NCBI GenBank assembly: GCA_002451015.1 | Contig: DKBB01000166.1 | Location: 5,921-20,519 of the forward strand | DNA from: Acidobacteria bacterium UBA6911 | Lineage (GTDB): Bacteria; Acidobacteriota; UBA6911 | Direction: 5' to 3' | Length of the DNA: 14,599 nt | Part shown: positions 6,153 through 14,277 of the stretch, one piece after another | How the letters are laid out: every line of letters begins with the position of its first letter | How positions within the stretch are numbered: position 1 is the first letter of the stretch | Made by a program: the position numbers and the translations under genes | Notes under the pieces: generated by a model | The model's database searches: none | Told to the model about the DNA's origin: nothing | What the model saw: only the letters and a program-made list of their open reading frames with translations

Positions 6153-7919
6153 ATGGCTCTTGAAACACAGGAAGAGGTTCTCGGAAAAACATACGACGCC
6201 AGGCTGATGCGACGGTTGCTCGGCTATCTGCGGCCGTATCGTCGTTCGGTCTTCTGGGCGATCGTGTGCCTTGTGGCCGGTTCCGGCACATCCGTCGTCC
6301 AGCCCTACCTGACGGGAGAAGCAATAGACCACTATATGCAGAACAAGGACCTCACGGGATTAAACGGGATCGCAGCACTTTACGCTCTGACGCTGATCCT
6401 TGTTTTTGTGTTCGGATTTTTCCAGATGTGGCTCATCAATATCATGGGTCAGAAAATCATGTACGATCTGCGAATGCAGATCGTCCGTCATTTGCAGAAA
6501 ATGGATGTCGCGTTTTTCGATAAAAATCCGGTCGGACGACTGATGACCCGGGTCACTTCGGATGTCGATGCATTGAATGAACTGTTCACTTCCGGAGTCA
6601 TATCGGTTTTTGAGGACGTTTGCAAATTGACCGGGATCATGGTCTTCCTGTTTATATTGAACTACAAGCTGGCACTGATCGTGTTTTCCATCCTGCCGCT
6701 GCTTATCCTGGCAACGCTGATTTTTAAAATCAAGGTAAGAAATTCTTTCAGAAAAGTCCGAACCGCACTCGCGCGCATCAATGCCTTTCTTCAGGAAAAT
6801 ATCACCGGTACGGCCGTGGTCCAGATTTTCGGGCAGAAGAAGAAACAGTATCTGCGCTTCGCCTGCATCAACAAGGAACACCTGGACGCCAACCTGCAGT
6901 CGGTTTTTTACCACGCTCTTTTTATACCCCTGCTTCAATTCATCTCCGCATTGGCAATCGCTTTAATAGTCTGGTATGGAGGGATTCAGGAGCTTTCCGG
7001 AGCCCTGACGATAGGAACGCTGGTAGCGTTCATCCAGTATTCCGAAAGATTTTTCAGGCCGATTTCCGATCTCAGTGAAAAATACACAATCCTGCAGTCC
7101 GCCATGGCATCCTCGGAGCGTATCTTTAAACTTCTGGACACCAGCCCCGCGATCCTTTCGCCGGAAAAACCGGTGGCTTATGCCGCAAACAAAGGCGGCA
7201 TTGAATTTAGAAATGTTCATTTTTACTATAATCCAGGAGAACCTGTCCTTCACGATGTTTCCTTCAAGGTCGAACCCGGGGAAAAGGTAGCTGTCGTCGG
7301 AGCTACGGGAGCGGGCAAATCTACAATGATCTCCCTGTTGAGCCGTTTCTATGACGTCCAGGAGGGAGAGATACTGGTGGATGGCATTAACATTACCGGC
7401 TACGACCTGCAGGGATTGAGGGGATCGATAGGCGTTGTACTCCAGGATGTTTTCCTGTTTTCCGGACCCGTTTCTGGAAACATCCGGCTGGGCAATCCTG
7501 AGATCACCGATGCCCGAATAGAGCAGGCGGCGGAAACGGTCCATGCCGCACATTTCATCCGCAGGCTGGATCGCCGGTACGCCACGGAAATCGGCGAGCG
7601 GGGATCATCTCTGTCCGTTGGCCAGAAGCAGCTCCTTGCCTTTGCACGAGCCCTGGCCTACGATCCCAAAATACTGGTCCTGGACGAAGCGACCTCAAGC
7701 ATCGATACGGAAACGGAACTGCTGATTCGGGATGCACTGGAAAAATTGCTGAAAGGGAGGACATCCATAATTATCGCACACCGTCTCTCCACTATTCAGA
7801 ACGCCGACAGGATCATCGTATTGCATCGTGGTCGCATAAAAGAAACGGGCACGCACCAGGAACTGCTGCGGCTTAAAGGGATTTACTGGAAGCTGTATCA
7901 GCTGCAGTATCAGGAATAA
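6153..7919 (+). CDS. ABC exporter half-transporter with catalytic Glu (TM288/BmrD-like)
   Basis: This 588-residue exporter subunit is the likely partner of the preceding gene. A six-helix transmembrane domain comes first, with the family segment NAFLQENITGTAVVQIFG. The nucleotide-binding domain follows, with Walker A GATGAGKST (383-391), Q431, Walker B ILVLDE with catalytic Glu512, D-loop SSID, and switch His543. Its signature is LSVGQ (487-491) rather than LSGGQ. In a dimer this degenerate signature would face the Asp-type site of the partner, while the partner's LSGGQ would complete this subunit's competent site. The start is uncertain: ATG 6153 is used, and an in-frame GTG at 6144 would add three residues. 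Neither has a strong ribosome-binding site. Substrate specificity cannot be read from the sequence. Confidence 0.93.
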   Translation: MALETQEEVLGKTYDARLMRRLLGYLRPYRRSVFWAIVCLVAGSGTSVVQPYLTGEAIDHYMQNKDLTGLNGIAALYALTLILVFVFGFFQMWLINIMGQKIMYDLRMQIVRHLQKMDVAFFDKNPVGRLMTRVTSDVDALNELFTSGVISVFEDVCKLTGIMVFLFILNYKLALIVFSILPLLILATLIFKIKVRNSFRKVRTALARINAFLQENITGTAVVQIFGQKKKQYLRFACINKEHLDANLQSVFYHALFIPLLQFISALAIALIVWYGGIQELSGALTIGTLVAFIQYSERFFRPISDLSEKYTILQSAMASSERIFKLLDTSPAILSPEKPVAYAANKGGIEFRNVHFYYNPGEPVLHDVSFKVEPGEKVAVVGATGAGKSTMISLLSRFYDVQEGEILVDGINITGYDLQGLRGSIGVVLQDVFLFSGPVSGNIRLGNPEITDARIEQAAETVHAAHFIRRLDRRYATEIGERGSSLSVGQKQLLAFARALAYDPKILVLDEATSSIDTETELLIRDALEKLLKGRTSIIIAHRLSTIQNADRIIVLHRGRIKETGTHQELLRLKGIYWKLYQLQYQE

Positions 7920-7925
7920 AACTGC

Positions 7926-8040
7926 GTGCAAACGTGCGAACGTGACAAACCGCTTCCTGGGTGTGTGGATATTTGACGGATAAATGGCGAATAATGATGA
8001 TGGACATTAAATGGAATAAAAGCCGTGTGAACGTATAAAC
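7926..8040. repeat. Degenerate GTGYRAAC word repeats between convergent genes
   Basis: Bases 7926-7950 read as three consecutive units, GTGCAAAC, GTGCGAAC and GTGACAAAC. Bases 8025-8040 contain two more, GTGTGAAC and GTATAAAC. All lie in the 136-bp gap between the ABC operon and the convergent transferase gene. An imperfect inverted repeat (GCGAATAATGATGATG at 7987-8002 with CATCATTCGC at 8040-8049), followed by AAATTTTTAT, could act as a weak terminator for the ABC operon. Its loop is long and its stem is bulged. Confidence 0.6.
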
Positions 8041-8055
8041 ATCATTCGCAAATTT

Positions 8056-9495
8056 TTATCTCGCTCCCTTCCCGAACAGGACAACGGGAAGGGTGTAGAG
8101 GAGTATTTTGAAGTCGAGCCCGAGGGACCAGTTGTCGATATAATCCAGGTCCAGTTTGATCCATTCATGAAAGTCTATTTCATTGCGTCCCGAGATCTGC
8201 CACAAGCAGGTTATTCCGGGCTTCACCGACAGGCGTCGCCTCTGCCATGGAGCGTACTCCTTCACTTCTTCCGGAAGTGGCGCACGCGGCCCGACCAGGC
8301 TCATGTCCCCTCTCAGCACGTTCCAGAGCTGCGGCAATTCGTCGATCGAACTTTTGCGAAGAAACTTGCCTAGCGGCGTTACACGCGGATCATTGCGCAT
8401 TTTGAATGTCGGCCCGTCCATTTCGTTAAGATGCTTGATTTCCCACAATATGTCATCGGCCCCTTCGAACATACTCCGAAACTTATAGAGCGTAAACTTG
8501 CGCCCGAAAAGACCGCATCGAACCTGTCGATAGATAATCGGTCCCTTTGAAGTCAATTTCACCAAAAGTCCGACAATCATTAGAATCGGCAACAGCACAA
8601 TGAGGCCAATCGATGCAAGGATCATATCTATGGTCCGCTTTATGAGAAGCGGAACAATATGATCGGGAGTGGAACTGAAGGTTATAAACGGAACGTTTTC
8701 GAGAAATTCCATGGAAAGGTTGGTTATTTTGGCAGGGAAAAAATCTGCAGCGACACGGATGCGGATACCCTGTTCCTGGGATAACTCCAGGATCCTGTCG
8801 AGGCCGGCCAGGTTTGCACGTTCACCGACATAAACAATCTCATCAATGACCATTGTATTGGTAATTCGCTCCAGATCCGCCATTGATCCGAGGACATCGC
8901 CCCTCGGAGGCGTCAATTCCTGGGAATCTGTATCGACATAGCCCAGGATCCGCAGTCCCCACTCGGAATAGCGTGCGATCAGATCTCCCATCTGACGGGC
9001 TCTCCCATTAGCGCCGATAATGACTATATTGAGTTGCCCCTTCCTGGAAGATTCCCCGACGCGCCGCTTTGCCTTTATCGTTTGCAGAACCCTGACAAAA
9101 ATCAGCATTGCAGCCTGATAGACAACAAAAACAGAGATTAACGGGCGGCTGATTTCAAGCACCAATGCATAGGAAAGAATACCCAGGAATAACCAGAGAA
9201 GAATCGAGCCTTCGACAATGATCCGAACCTTCGTCCATTCCATTTTGTGAATGGAAATTCGATAGAGACCCAGGGAAAATGCCGAGATCGACCACCACAG
9301 AATCCCCAATCCAATCATCCAATAGTACTCGTGTCTGGGAAGAAGCAACGGGTTAAACAACCGGCTGATTTCCTCGGGGAACAGGTCGGTCATATAAATC
9401 CGGCTGTAATAGGCCAGGGGGAAGGCGGCACACGACAACAGCAGATCCGCTATAAACTGCAGTCTCAGGTAAAATCTAGCCCGCTCCAAAAACAT
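8056..9495 (-). CDS. Polyprenyl-phosphate sugar-1-phosphate transferase (WbaP/WcaJ-type)
   Basis: This enzyme of the inner membrane moves a sugar-1-phosphate from a nucleotide sugar to undecaprenyl phosphate, the first step of O-antigen or exopolysaccharide synthesis. It has 479 residues, typical of the long PHPT family. The N-terminal part has about four membrane helices (10-135). A Rossmann-like middle domain starts with NIVIIGANGRARQMG (156-170). A further helix (about 290-312) leads into the catalytic domain: KRTIDM (286-291), KFRSM (338-342), the Asp-Glu pair D385-E386 in SIDELPQLWNVLRGDMSLVGP, PGIT (426-429) and WQISGRNE (432-439). All the catalytic motifs are intact. The ATG at 9495 lacks a strong ribosome-binding site. 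It lies 103 bp after bshB1 on the same strand. The sugar cannot be predicted, and no other polysaccharide genes are in the window. Confidence 0.93.
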   Translation of the reverse strand: MFLERARFYLRLQFIADLLLSCAAFPLAYYSRIYMTDLFPEEISRLFNPLLLPRHEYYWMIGLGILWWSISAFSLGLYRISIHKMEWTKVRIIVEGSILLWLFLGILSYALVLEISRPLISVFVVYQAAMLIFVRVLQTIKAKRRVGESSRKGQLNIVIIGANGRARQMGDLIARYSEWGLRILGYVDTDSQELTPPRGDVLGSMADLERITNTMVIDEIVYVGERANLAGLDRILELSQEQGIRIRVAADFFPAKITNLSMEFLENVPFITFSSTPDHIVPLLIKRTIDMILASIGLIVLLPILMIVGLLVKLTSKGPIIYRQVRCGLFGRKFTLYKFRSMFEGADDILWEIKHLNEMDGPTFKMRNDPRVTPLGKFLRKSSIDELPQLWNVLRGDMSLVGPRAPLPEEVKEYAPWQRRRLSVKPGITCLWQISGRNEIDFHEWIKLDLDYIDNWSLGLDFKILLYTLPVVLFGKGAR

Positions 9496-9530
9496 ATTTA
9501 AACTCTATTAGGGAAAAATGCTGATCCGAC

Positions 9531-9539
9531 ATCATAACA
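9531..9539 (-). promoter_or_regulatory. Possible extended -10 promoter for the sugar transferase gene
   Basis: On the minus strand the gap before the transferase gene contains TGTTATGAT, an extended -10 (TGn plus TATGAT, 5 of 6 matches). It sits about 35 nt upstream of the ATG. No good -35 box lies 16-18 nt before it. If used, it would let the transferase be expressed independently of bshB1. Confidence 0.3.
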
Positions 9540-9598
9540 CAAACCGATTCCCACCGCCTGGTTTATTACGAGATCGCCCACAAGAGATTGAAGAATTA

Positions 9599-10330
9599 TT
9601 ATTCGTACCGGATCCCTGGCTGGTGCCCGGTAAAATGACCGACAAGATCGGAAATTTCCAATACCCCCTTCAGGTGGAACGCTTCCCCTTTTTTCTTTCC
9701 GATCAGAGTCCCGTAAAACGAATGGATGTTCTCCACACGCTCCAGAAAATAGGGGTGACTCAACTTCGTAGGAGGTTCATTACTCGACGGATCGAAAAGC
9801 TGAGAGCCGTAACACCGAATGGCGTCAAGGCGCTGCCTCGTAAAATCGGATACATCCACGACAAAACTTGGCATAACGTGAACGGGAAGCTTGAAATAGA
9901 GAAGAGTATCCGGCCGATAACGTTCCTGTCCCGTATCAATTTTCGCCAGTCCTGAATGATGGACCGCCTCGGAAATCAATCGGCTCGTGTGTACATGGTC
10001 CGGATGATTGTCGTCCCAATAATGGGTCAATACAATACGAGGCCGGTATTTTCTCAATACACGGATAACTTTCAGCCGCGTCGCGGGCGTAACCTGCACA
10101 TTGCCGTCTGCCAGCCCCAGGTTTTCTCTTACTTTCAACCCAAGTTCCCTGGCCGCCAGGCGTGCCTCCCGCCGTCGCCTGGCGACCGTGCCCCTGGTCC
10201 CAAGCTCTCCCTTGGTTACATCCACGACTCCCGTGGCGTACCCCAGTGCGGCCATCTTTGCCAGAGTTCCTCCGGCAAAAAGCTCCACATCATCCGGATG
10301 AGCCCCAAAAGCAAGTATGTCAATATGCAT
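9599..10330 (-). CDS. bshB1: LmbE/PIG-L-type deacetylase, probable bacillithiol deacetylase BshB1
   Basis: This is a zinc-dependent N-acetyl hydrolase of 243 residues. In bacillithiol synthesis it converts GlcNAc-malate to GlcN-malate. Motifs seen from the chosen start are AHPDDVE (10-16) with zinc ligands H11 and D14, the BshB1-typical TKGELGTRGT (39-48), and HPDH (109-112) supplying the third ligand. PSFVVDVSDF (154-163) and AIRCYGSQ (170-177) follow. These match the BshB1 branch better than generic PIG-L or MshB proteins. I prefer the ATG at 10330, since the family opens directly with M-x-(I/L)-D-I-L-A-F-G-A-H-P-D-D and GGAG lies 6 nt upstream. ATG 10348, also with a GGAG, would add six residues. 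It follows the bshC homologue on the same strand with a gap of 200 bp, which strengthens the bacillithiol reading. Confidence 0.85.
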   Translation of the reverse strand: MHIDILAFGAHPDDVELFAGGTLAKMAALGYATGVVDVTKGELGTRGTVARRRREARLAARELGLKVRENLGLADGNVQVTPATRLKVIRVLRKYRPRIVLTHYWDDNHPDHVHTSRLISEAVHHSGLAKIDTGQERYRPDTLLYFKLPVHVMPSFVVDVSDFTRQRLDAIRCYGSQLFDPSSNEPPTKLSHPYFLERVENIHSFYGTLIGKKKGEAFHLKGVLEISDLVGHFTGHQPGIRYE

Positions 10331-10530
10331 TCCGCGCTCCACAGTCATCCAGGTTCTCCGATCGAACGATTATCGGCACCAGTCTGTTTGAAGAATATAT
10401 CGGGGGGAACTTACATCTACCGATCCGTGTTTCCCGATTGCAATCCAACGGGGAAGGCGGACGGAAAGCGGTCAATCCAATTAGCTTACAATGCATGGCA
10501 GGTCAACCCGCTCCTTGCTGGAGCATTCCA
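10331..10530. other. 200-bp gap between bshC and bshB1
   Basis: I see no convincing gene here. A small GCTCC/GGAGC hairpin (around 10510-10524) follows the bshC stop closely in the direction of transcription but has no T-run. On the minus strand an ATG overlapping the bshC stop would encode only 16 residues. A separate bshB1 promoter is possible but I cannot point to a good one. Confidence 0.35.
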
Positions 10531-11976
10531 TCATCCCAGATAGATAAGCTGGTGTTCGAATTTCATTATATCCAAATTTTCATACAAAAACGAAAGTATG
10601 GGACGGGAGTACCGGAGGGGGAAGGAAATACCGGCCAGCCCGTCCTCCTGGCGGACACCGTCCGGGGCAAGGAGACTGCAGGCGCGGTGAATCTGTCTCC
10701 GCATAACCTCCTGCTTCTCCCGTTGGGCCGCCTCAATACGATCTTTCATCTTATCGATTTGATAAACAACATGTTCCCGGCACCGTTCTTTCGCTTTCCG
10801 GAAACTCTTACTATCCATACCCGCATCGTTCAGATCCTCCATATTTCGTTCTGTTTCGGATTTGGCGGTGTCGAGCTTTGCACCGACGGAAGATTGGATC
10901 ATCCTCCCTTCTAAACGGTGCAATACCTCCTTTCTTCCCTTTAAAAGTTCCGGAAGGCTGACGTCATACTTACCGAGTATTTTACGTACCCTGGCATCAA
11001 TTACCGTTGCACTGCAAGCAGGCCAGGGGATTGGAGGAACCAGCCCGATTGTATCAAAGCCTGATTGCACTTCCTTGTAAGCGGATATCTCATAAGGGTC
11101 AACGATACGGGCGAAAACCGGCAAAAGAGTACTTTGGATAAAATAACCAGGCGGCGCTTTCATGTAACTCGAAGATGAATCCTCCTTCTGCACTGTTCTA
11201 TCGTGATCCCTTTGCAGGGATTGGTCTTCCCGGGAAAACTTGTGAAGAAAAGAGTCGAAAGCCGCGTGCAGCTTCGACCGGAATCCTGCCGCTTCGGAAT
11301 CCACGGCAATCAGGTCCCATTCCCCCATCAGCACCGTAAAAAGATCCGCACATGCCGAAGACCATGTGGCATTTCTAGTGTATACCGCCTTTAGGGTTTC
11401 AAGAATTTCAGGATCGTAGGAGTCTCTTCCGATGTTTTCGATTTGACCAATCAGGTTGGTGATTCGGTCGAAAGGCAGACCTGGTCCGGATGGAACACCT
11501 CCGGAATCCCCGGATTGCAGGCTCAGTCGGTGCAGTTCCGATTTGGGATCCAGAATTCGAACGGGCCCGGCCGGATGCCGCTCCAACGAGCGGTGGGAGT
11601 AAATCCAGCATACGGGAACGGCTTTTATCGCATGCGATGCCAACTCCCTGCACACTTTGACTGCGGTCAGGCACTTCAGGAATTGAGACAAAGTTCCACC
11701 GAAAACACCTGATTCCACATTCACGATGACTGCTACGGAACCGGACTCCCACAATCGCCGGATGCTTTCAAACGTAGGGGCCGCGCTCATTGGATTTTCA
11801 CTCATCATTCCCCGGGCAGGATTCTCTAAACGGGTCCTTTGACGCTTCATGCGCTCCAGGTGTGCCTGCAGAGATTTCCGGTTGCATGGAACATCCGGGA
11901 CGGGTAATTCAGGATATTTTCCAGCGATAAAATCGATCCAGCTTCTCGGCGTTTCCGGCAAATCCTGAAATTTCAA
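10531..11976 (-). CDS. bshC: Divergent BshC homologue (bacillithiol cysteine-adding enzyme family)
   Basis: BshC adds cysteine to GlcN-malate, the last step of bacillithiol synthesis. By my recollection of B. subtilis BshC (about 539 residues), this 481-residue protein aligns along its whole length. VESGVFGGTLSQFLKCLTAV (87-106) and AVPVCWIYS (119-127) match the N-terminal core. LLPVFARIVDPYEISAYKEV (284-303) and LVPPIPWPACSATVID (312-327) match the middle, and FEHQLIYL the C-terminal end. A charged helical region, probably a coiled coil, spans about 390-432. The highly conserved (T/G)GQQ motif is replaced here by NVES, and EDHD by SHRS. About 50-60 residues are missing between 260 and 280. 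The start is TTG at 11976, with AAGG upstream; no ATG fits. It lies 74 bp after tsaE and before bshB1. It could be a true but altered BshC or a related protein with another role. Confidence 0.72.
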   Translation of the reverse strand: MKFQDLPETPRSWIDFIAGKYPELPVPDVPCNRKSLQAHLERMKRQRTRLENPARGMMSENPMSAAPTFESIRRLWESGSVAVIVNVESGVFGGTLSQFLKCLTAVKVCRELASHAIKAVPVCWIYSHRSLERHPAGPVRILDPKSELHRLSLQSGDSGGVPSGPGLPFDRITNLIGQIENIGRDSYDPEILETLKAVYTRNATWSSACADLFTVLMGEWDLIAVDSEAAGFRSKLHAAFDSFLHKFSREDQSLQRDHDRTVQKEDSSSSYMKAPPGYFIQSTLLPVFARIVDPYEISAYKEVQSGFDTIGLVPPIPWPACSATVIDARVRKILGKYDVSLPELLKGRKEVLHRLEGRMIQSSVGAKLDTAKSETERNMEDLNDAGMDSKSFRKAKERCREHVVYQIDKMKDRIEAAQREKQEVMRRQIHRACSLLAPDGVRQEDGLAGISFPLRYSRPILSFLYENLDIMKFEHQLIYLG

Positions 11977-12050
11977 TGCCTTTATCCTTTCGAACCGGTT
12001 ATCATAAAGCAGCAGCCCGACACCCGGCCTTTTCCTCTGTTTCCAGACGC

Positions 12051-12530
12051 TTATTTTTGACGACAGGATTTTCTCGGTAGGGGGAACCGAATACGCAGGA
12101 TACGCCGGTCGTCTCCGGCATCTTCAATCCCGATCTCCAAAGCCTGCTCCAGCGGATAAGAAAGCTTTTCGCTCCATTCCACGACCGTCACACCTTCTTT
12201 GCCCAGGAAATCATCCAGCCCGATCGAGTAAAGATCCCTTTCGTTCCGGAGACGATACAAATCCACATGGTATATGGGGCAATCGCCCTGGTAAATATTC
12301 ACAAGGGTAAACGACGGGCTGTTCACCAGTGTCGGATCGGTCAATCCAAGGCCTTGGGCAATTCCGCGAGTCAGAGTGGTTTTCCCTGTGCCGAGTTCCC
12401 CGCGCAGCAAAACCACCCCCGGGACCCCAAGTTTCCGGGCCAGACTCACACCGATGCTTTGAGTTTCATCCGCGGATCCGCTTGCCCGCGTTACGACACG
12501 CCCCCGTATTTTGGCCCCTGAGGGTTTCAT
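12051..12530 (-). CDS. tsaE: tRNA t6A37 synthesis ATPase TsaE
   Basis: TsaE is the cytoplasmic ATPase that works with TsaB and TsaD in making N6-threonylcarbamoyladenosine at position 37 of ANN-decoding tRNAs. The product has 159 residues, the usual size. Motifs are Walker A GELGTGKTT (44-52), the family marker SPSFTL (71-76), HVDLYRL (88-94) and VVEWSEKL (116-123), where the Glu of VEW lies in the Walker B-like strand. I placed the start at the ATG at 12530, which overlaps the nnr stop as ATGA; AGGAAGG lies upstream within nnr. The frame is open further upstream (to 12851), but that part is only the shadow of nnr. The nnr-tsaE order is widespread in bacteria, so it is probably an operon with translational coupling. 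Confidence 0.95.
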   Translation of the reverse strand: MKPSGAKIRGRVVTRASGSADETQSIGVSLARKLGVPGVVLLRGELGTGKTTLTRGIAQGLGLTDPTLVNSPSFTLVNIYQGDCPIYHVDLYRLRNERDLYSIGLDDFLGKEGVTVVEWSEKLSYPLEQALEIGIEDAGDDRRILRIRFPLPRKSCRQK

Positions 12531-14116
12531 CGGATCCGTACCTTCCTGAATGCATGGGGTAAATAACGTAGAAGATCGGTCGCGATCAGGGACTCCTCCC
12601 CTTGTGCTTCGGCCGCCAGATCCCCGGCAAGACCGTGCAAGTAGACTGCAGCGCATAGAAAATCCACCAGCATAGGACAGTCGGAATTGTTTCGCCACCG
12701 GCCCCATCCGGCCAGGAATCGACCGACCATGCCTGCAAGAACATCGCCGGTTCCCCCCGTAGCCATGCCAGGATTCCCGGTGCGGTTTATATAAGCTTCG
12801 CCCGCCGGTGTGGCGATGATTGTTTGAAAACCTTTTAAAATCACATGGCACTGCTTCTGTAAGGCAAAATCGCAGGCCGTTCCTATCCGGTCAGCCTGTA
12901 TCACGGGAACCTTCCTGCCGGTCAGACCGGCCATTTCTCCGGGATGGGGCGTTACCACTACCGGCTGTCTCCGGCTGTTTTCCAAAGGTCCAGCAGGAGG
13001 GGCAAAAGCATTGATACCATCCGCATCCAGAACAACGGGAACCGGGGCGTTTCGAACAAGCTCCCATACCAGTTTTCTGGTTGAGGGATGTGTGGTCAAA
13101 CCCGGGCCGATGACCAGGGAATCCATTTTCCCGCCCTGCGCGAGAATCTTGTTCGCATCAGCGCAGTCCGAGGTGCCTTTATCAGTTTCCAGCAGAGGTT
13201 CCGTCATGAGTTCAGGATACTTTCCCGCGATATCCCGTTGCAGGTTTTCAGGCACCCATAGAGTCGCCAATCCAGCTCCCGATCGCAGCGCCGCAAGACC
13301 CGTCATCAAAGCAGCTCCGCTCTTCCCCCTGGAACCCGCCACGATATGGACGTGGCCATAAGTGCCCTTGTGACTGTCACACACTCTTTTCGGTATCACT
13401 GCGGAAACCTGCGTATCATTCACTAAATTGAACAGAAACCGGGGATTTTCAAATAACGGATCCGGGGATCCGATTGGAGCGACCACAGCCCTACCGGCAA
13501 GATCGGACGCCGGGGGAAGGATGTGGGCTAATTTCAAAGCGGAAAAGGTGACAGTCAGGTGCGCTTTGACGGCAGGCCCGGGAACAGAACCTTTATCGGC
13601 AAAAAGCCCCGAGGGAATGTCGACAGCCACGACAAAGGAGGTTTCTGCAGCGCGGTTTATCCATTCTATTACAGGCTTGAAGTCAGAACCGATCGGTTTG
13701 GAAAGCCCGGTTCCGAACAACGCATCGACAACTACGTGCGGAAATGGAATTTTTCTTAAATAGGACCGGGATTTCGCGGCATCGGGCAAAACCTGAATCG
13801 GAAGTTTCATGGCCTGCACGATTTCCCAGTTGCTCTTTGCGTCACCTCTGAGTTTCCCGGGATCCGCAAAAAGTAGAATTTCTGGATTTGCCCTGCGCAG
13901 GGCAAGGTAGCGCGCCACGACAAATCCGTCGCCGCCGTTATTTCCCCGGCCGCAAAGAACAACGATTCGTTTATCCGGAAGTCCTTTACAAACCTTTTCA
14001 ATTTCATCAACAACCGAACGTCCTGCATTTTCCATCAGAAGCAGAGACGGGATCCGGTACCGCTCCGTCGTCAACCTGTCTACTTCACTCATTTGCGCTG
14101 CTGTCAATATCTTCAT
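12527..14116 (-). CDS. nnr: Bifunctional NAD(P)H-hydrate epimerase/dehydratase Nnr
   Basis: This enzyme repairs damaged nicotinamide cofactors: the N-domain interconverts R- and S-NAD(P)HX, and the C-domain dehydrates S-NAD(P)HX using ADP. The fused protein has 529 residues, normal for the family. The epimerase half (about 1-225) shows LLMENAG (26-32), CGRGNNGGDGFV (55-66), DALFGTGL (131-138) and DIPSG (166-170). The dehydratase half (about 235-525) shows GTYGHVHIVAGS (251-262), VIGPGL (335-340), LDADGIN (363-369), TPHPGEM (389-395) and GNPGMATGGTGDVLAG (447-462), which carries the catalytic Asp. The ATG at 14116 is preceded by GAGGTGA at good spacing. It is the first gene of the minus-strand run and overlaps tsaE by 4 nt. 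All motifs are intact in both domains. Confidence 0.96.
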   Translation of the reverse strand: MKILTAAQMSEVDRLTTERYRIPSLLLMENAGRSVVDEIEKVCKGLPDKRIVVLCGRGNNGGDGFVVARYLALRRANPEILLFADPGKLRGDAKSNWEIVQAMKLPIQVLPDAAKSRSYLRKIPFPHVVVDALFGTGLSKPIGSDFKPVIEWINRAAETSFVVAVDIPSGLFADKGSVPGPAVKAHLTVTFSALKLAHILPPASDLAGRAVVAPIGSPDPLFENPRFLFNLVNDTQVSAVIPKRVCDSHKGTYGHVHIVAGSRGKSGAALMTGLAALRSGAGLATLWVPENLQRDIAGKYPELMTEPLLETDKGTSDCADANKILAQGGKMDSLVIGPGLTTHPSTRKLVWELVRNAPVPVVLDADGINAFAPPAGPLENSRRQPVVVTPHPGEMAGLTGRKVPVIQADRIGTACDFALQKQCHVILKGFQTIIATPAGEAYINRTGNPGMATGGTGDVLAGMVGRFLAGWGRWRNNSDCPMLVDFLCAAVYLHGLAGDLAAEAQGEESLIATDLLRYLPHAFRKVRIR

Positions 14117-14240
14117 AATCTCACCTCGGTAAATAGTCAGACGACTGTCGGCGTTCAGCTGGAAAATATTGAAGATTCATGCTCTCTTAAACCAAATTGA
14201 AAAAATAATTTACTTTGAATTCTCTTTAATTACATTGAAT

Positions 14241-14269
14241 GCTGACTGCGGACCGCTGGCTGCCGACTG
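14241..14269. repeat. Degenerate GCTGACTGC word repeat
   Basis: The stretch reads as linked variants of GCTGACTGC, GACCGCTGG and CTGCCGACTG. The word CGACTGTC recurs at 14142-14149 and 14264-14271. This is the same style of low-complexity spacer sequence as in the other gaps of the window, with a related but distinct word. Confidence 0.55.
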
Positions 14270-14277
14270 TCTTATAG

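Noticed and set aside
7987..8057. Intrinsic terminator of the ABC operon
   Set aside because: The inverted repeat is interrupted by a 3-nt bulge and has a loop of more than 30 nt; the T-run is short. Too weak to call as a terminator.
9518..10914. Several open plus-strand frames opposite bshB1 and bshC
   Set aside because: They lie antisense to genes with clear family motifs, have no homology I recognise and lack ribosome-binding sites.
12531..12851. N-terminal 107-residue extension of tsaE
   Set aside because: It is read antiparallel-free but out of frame within nnr on the same strand; TsaE homology begins only after the ATG at 12530, which overlaps the nnr stop.
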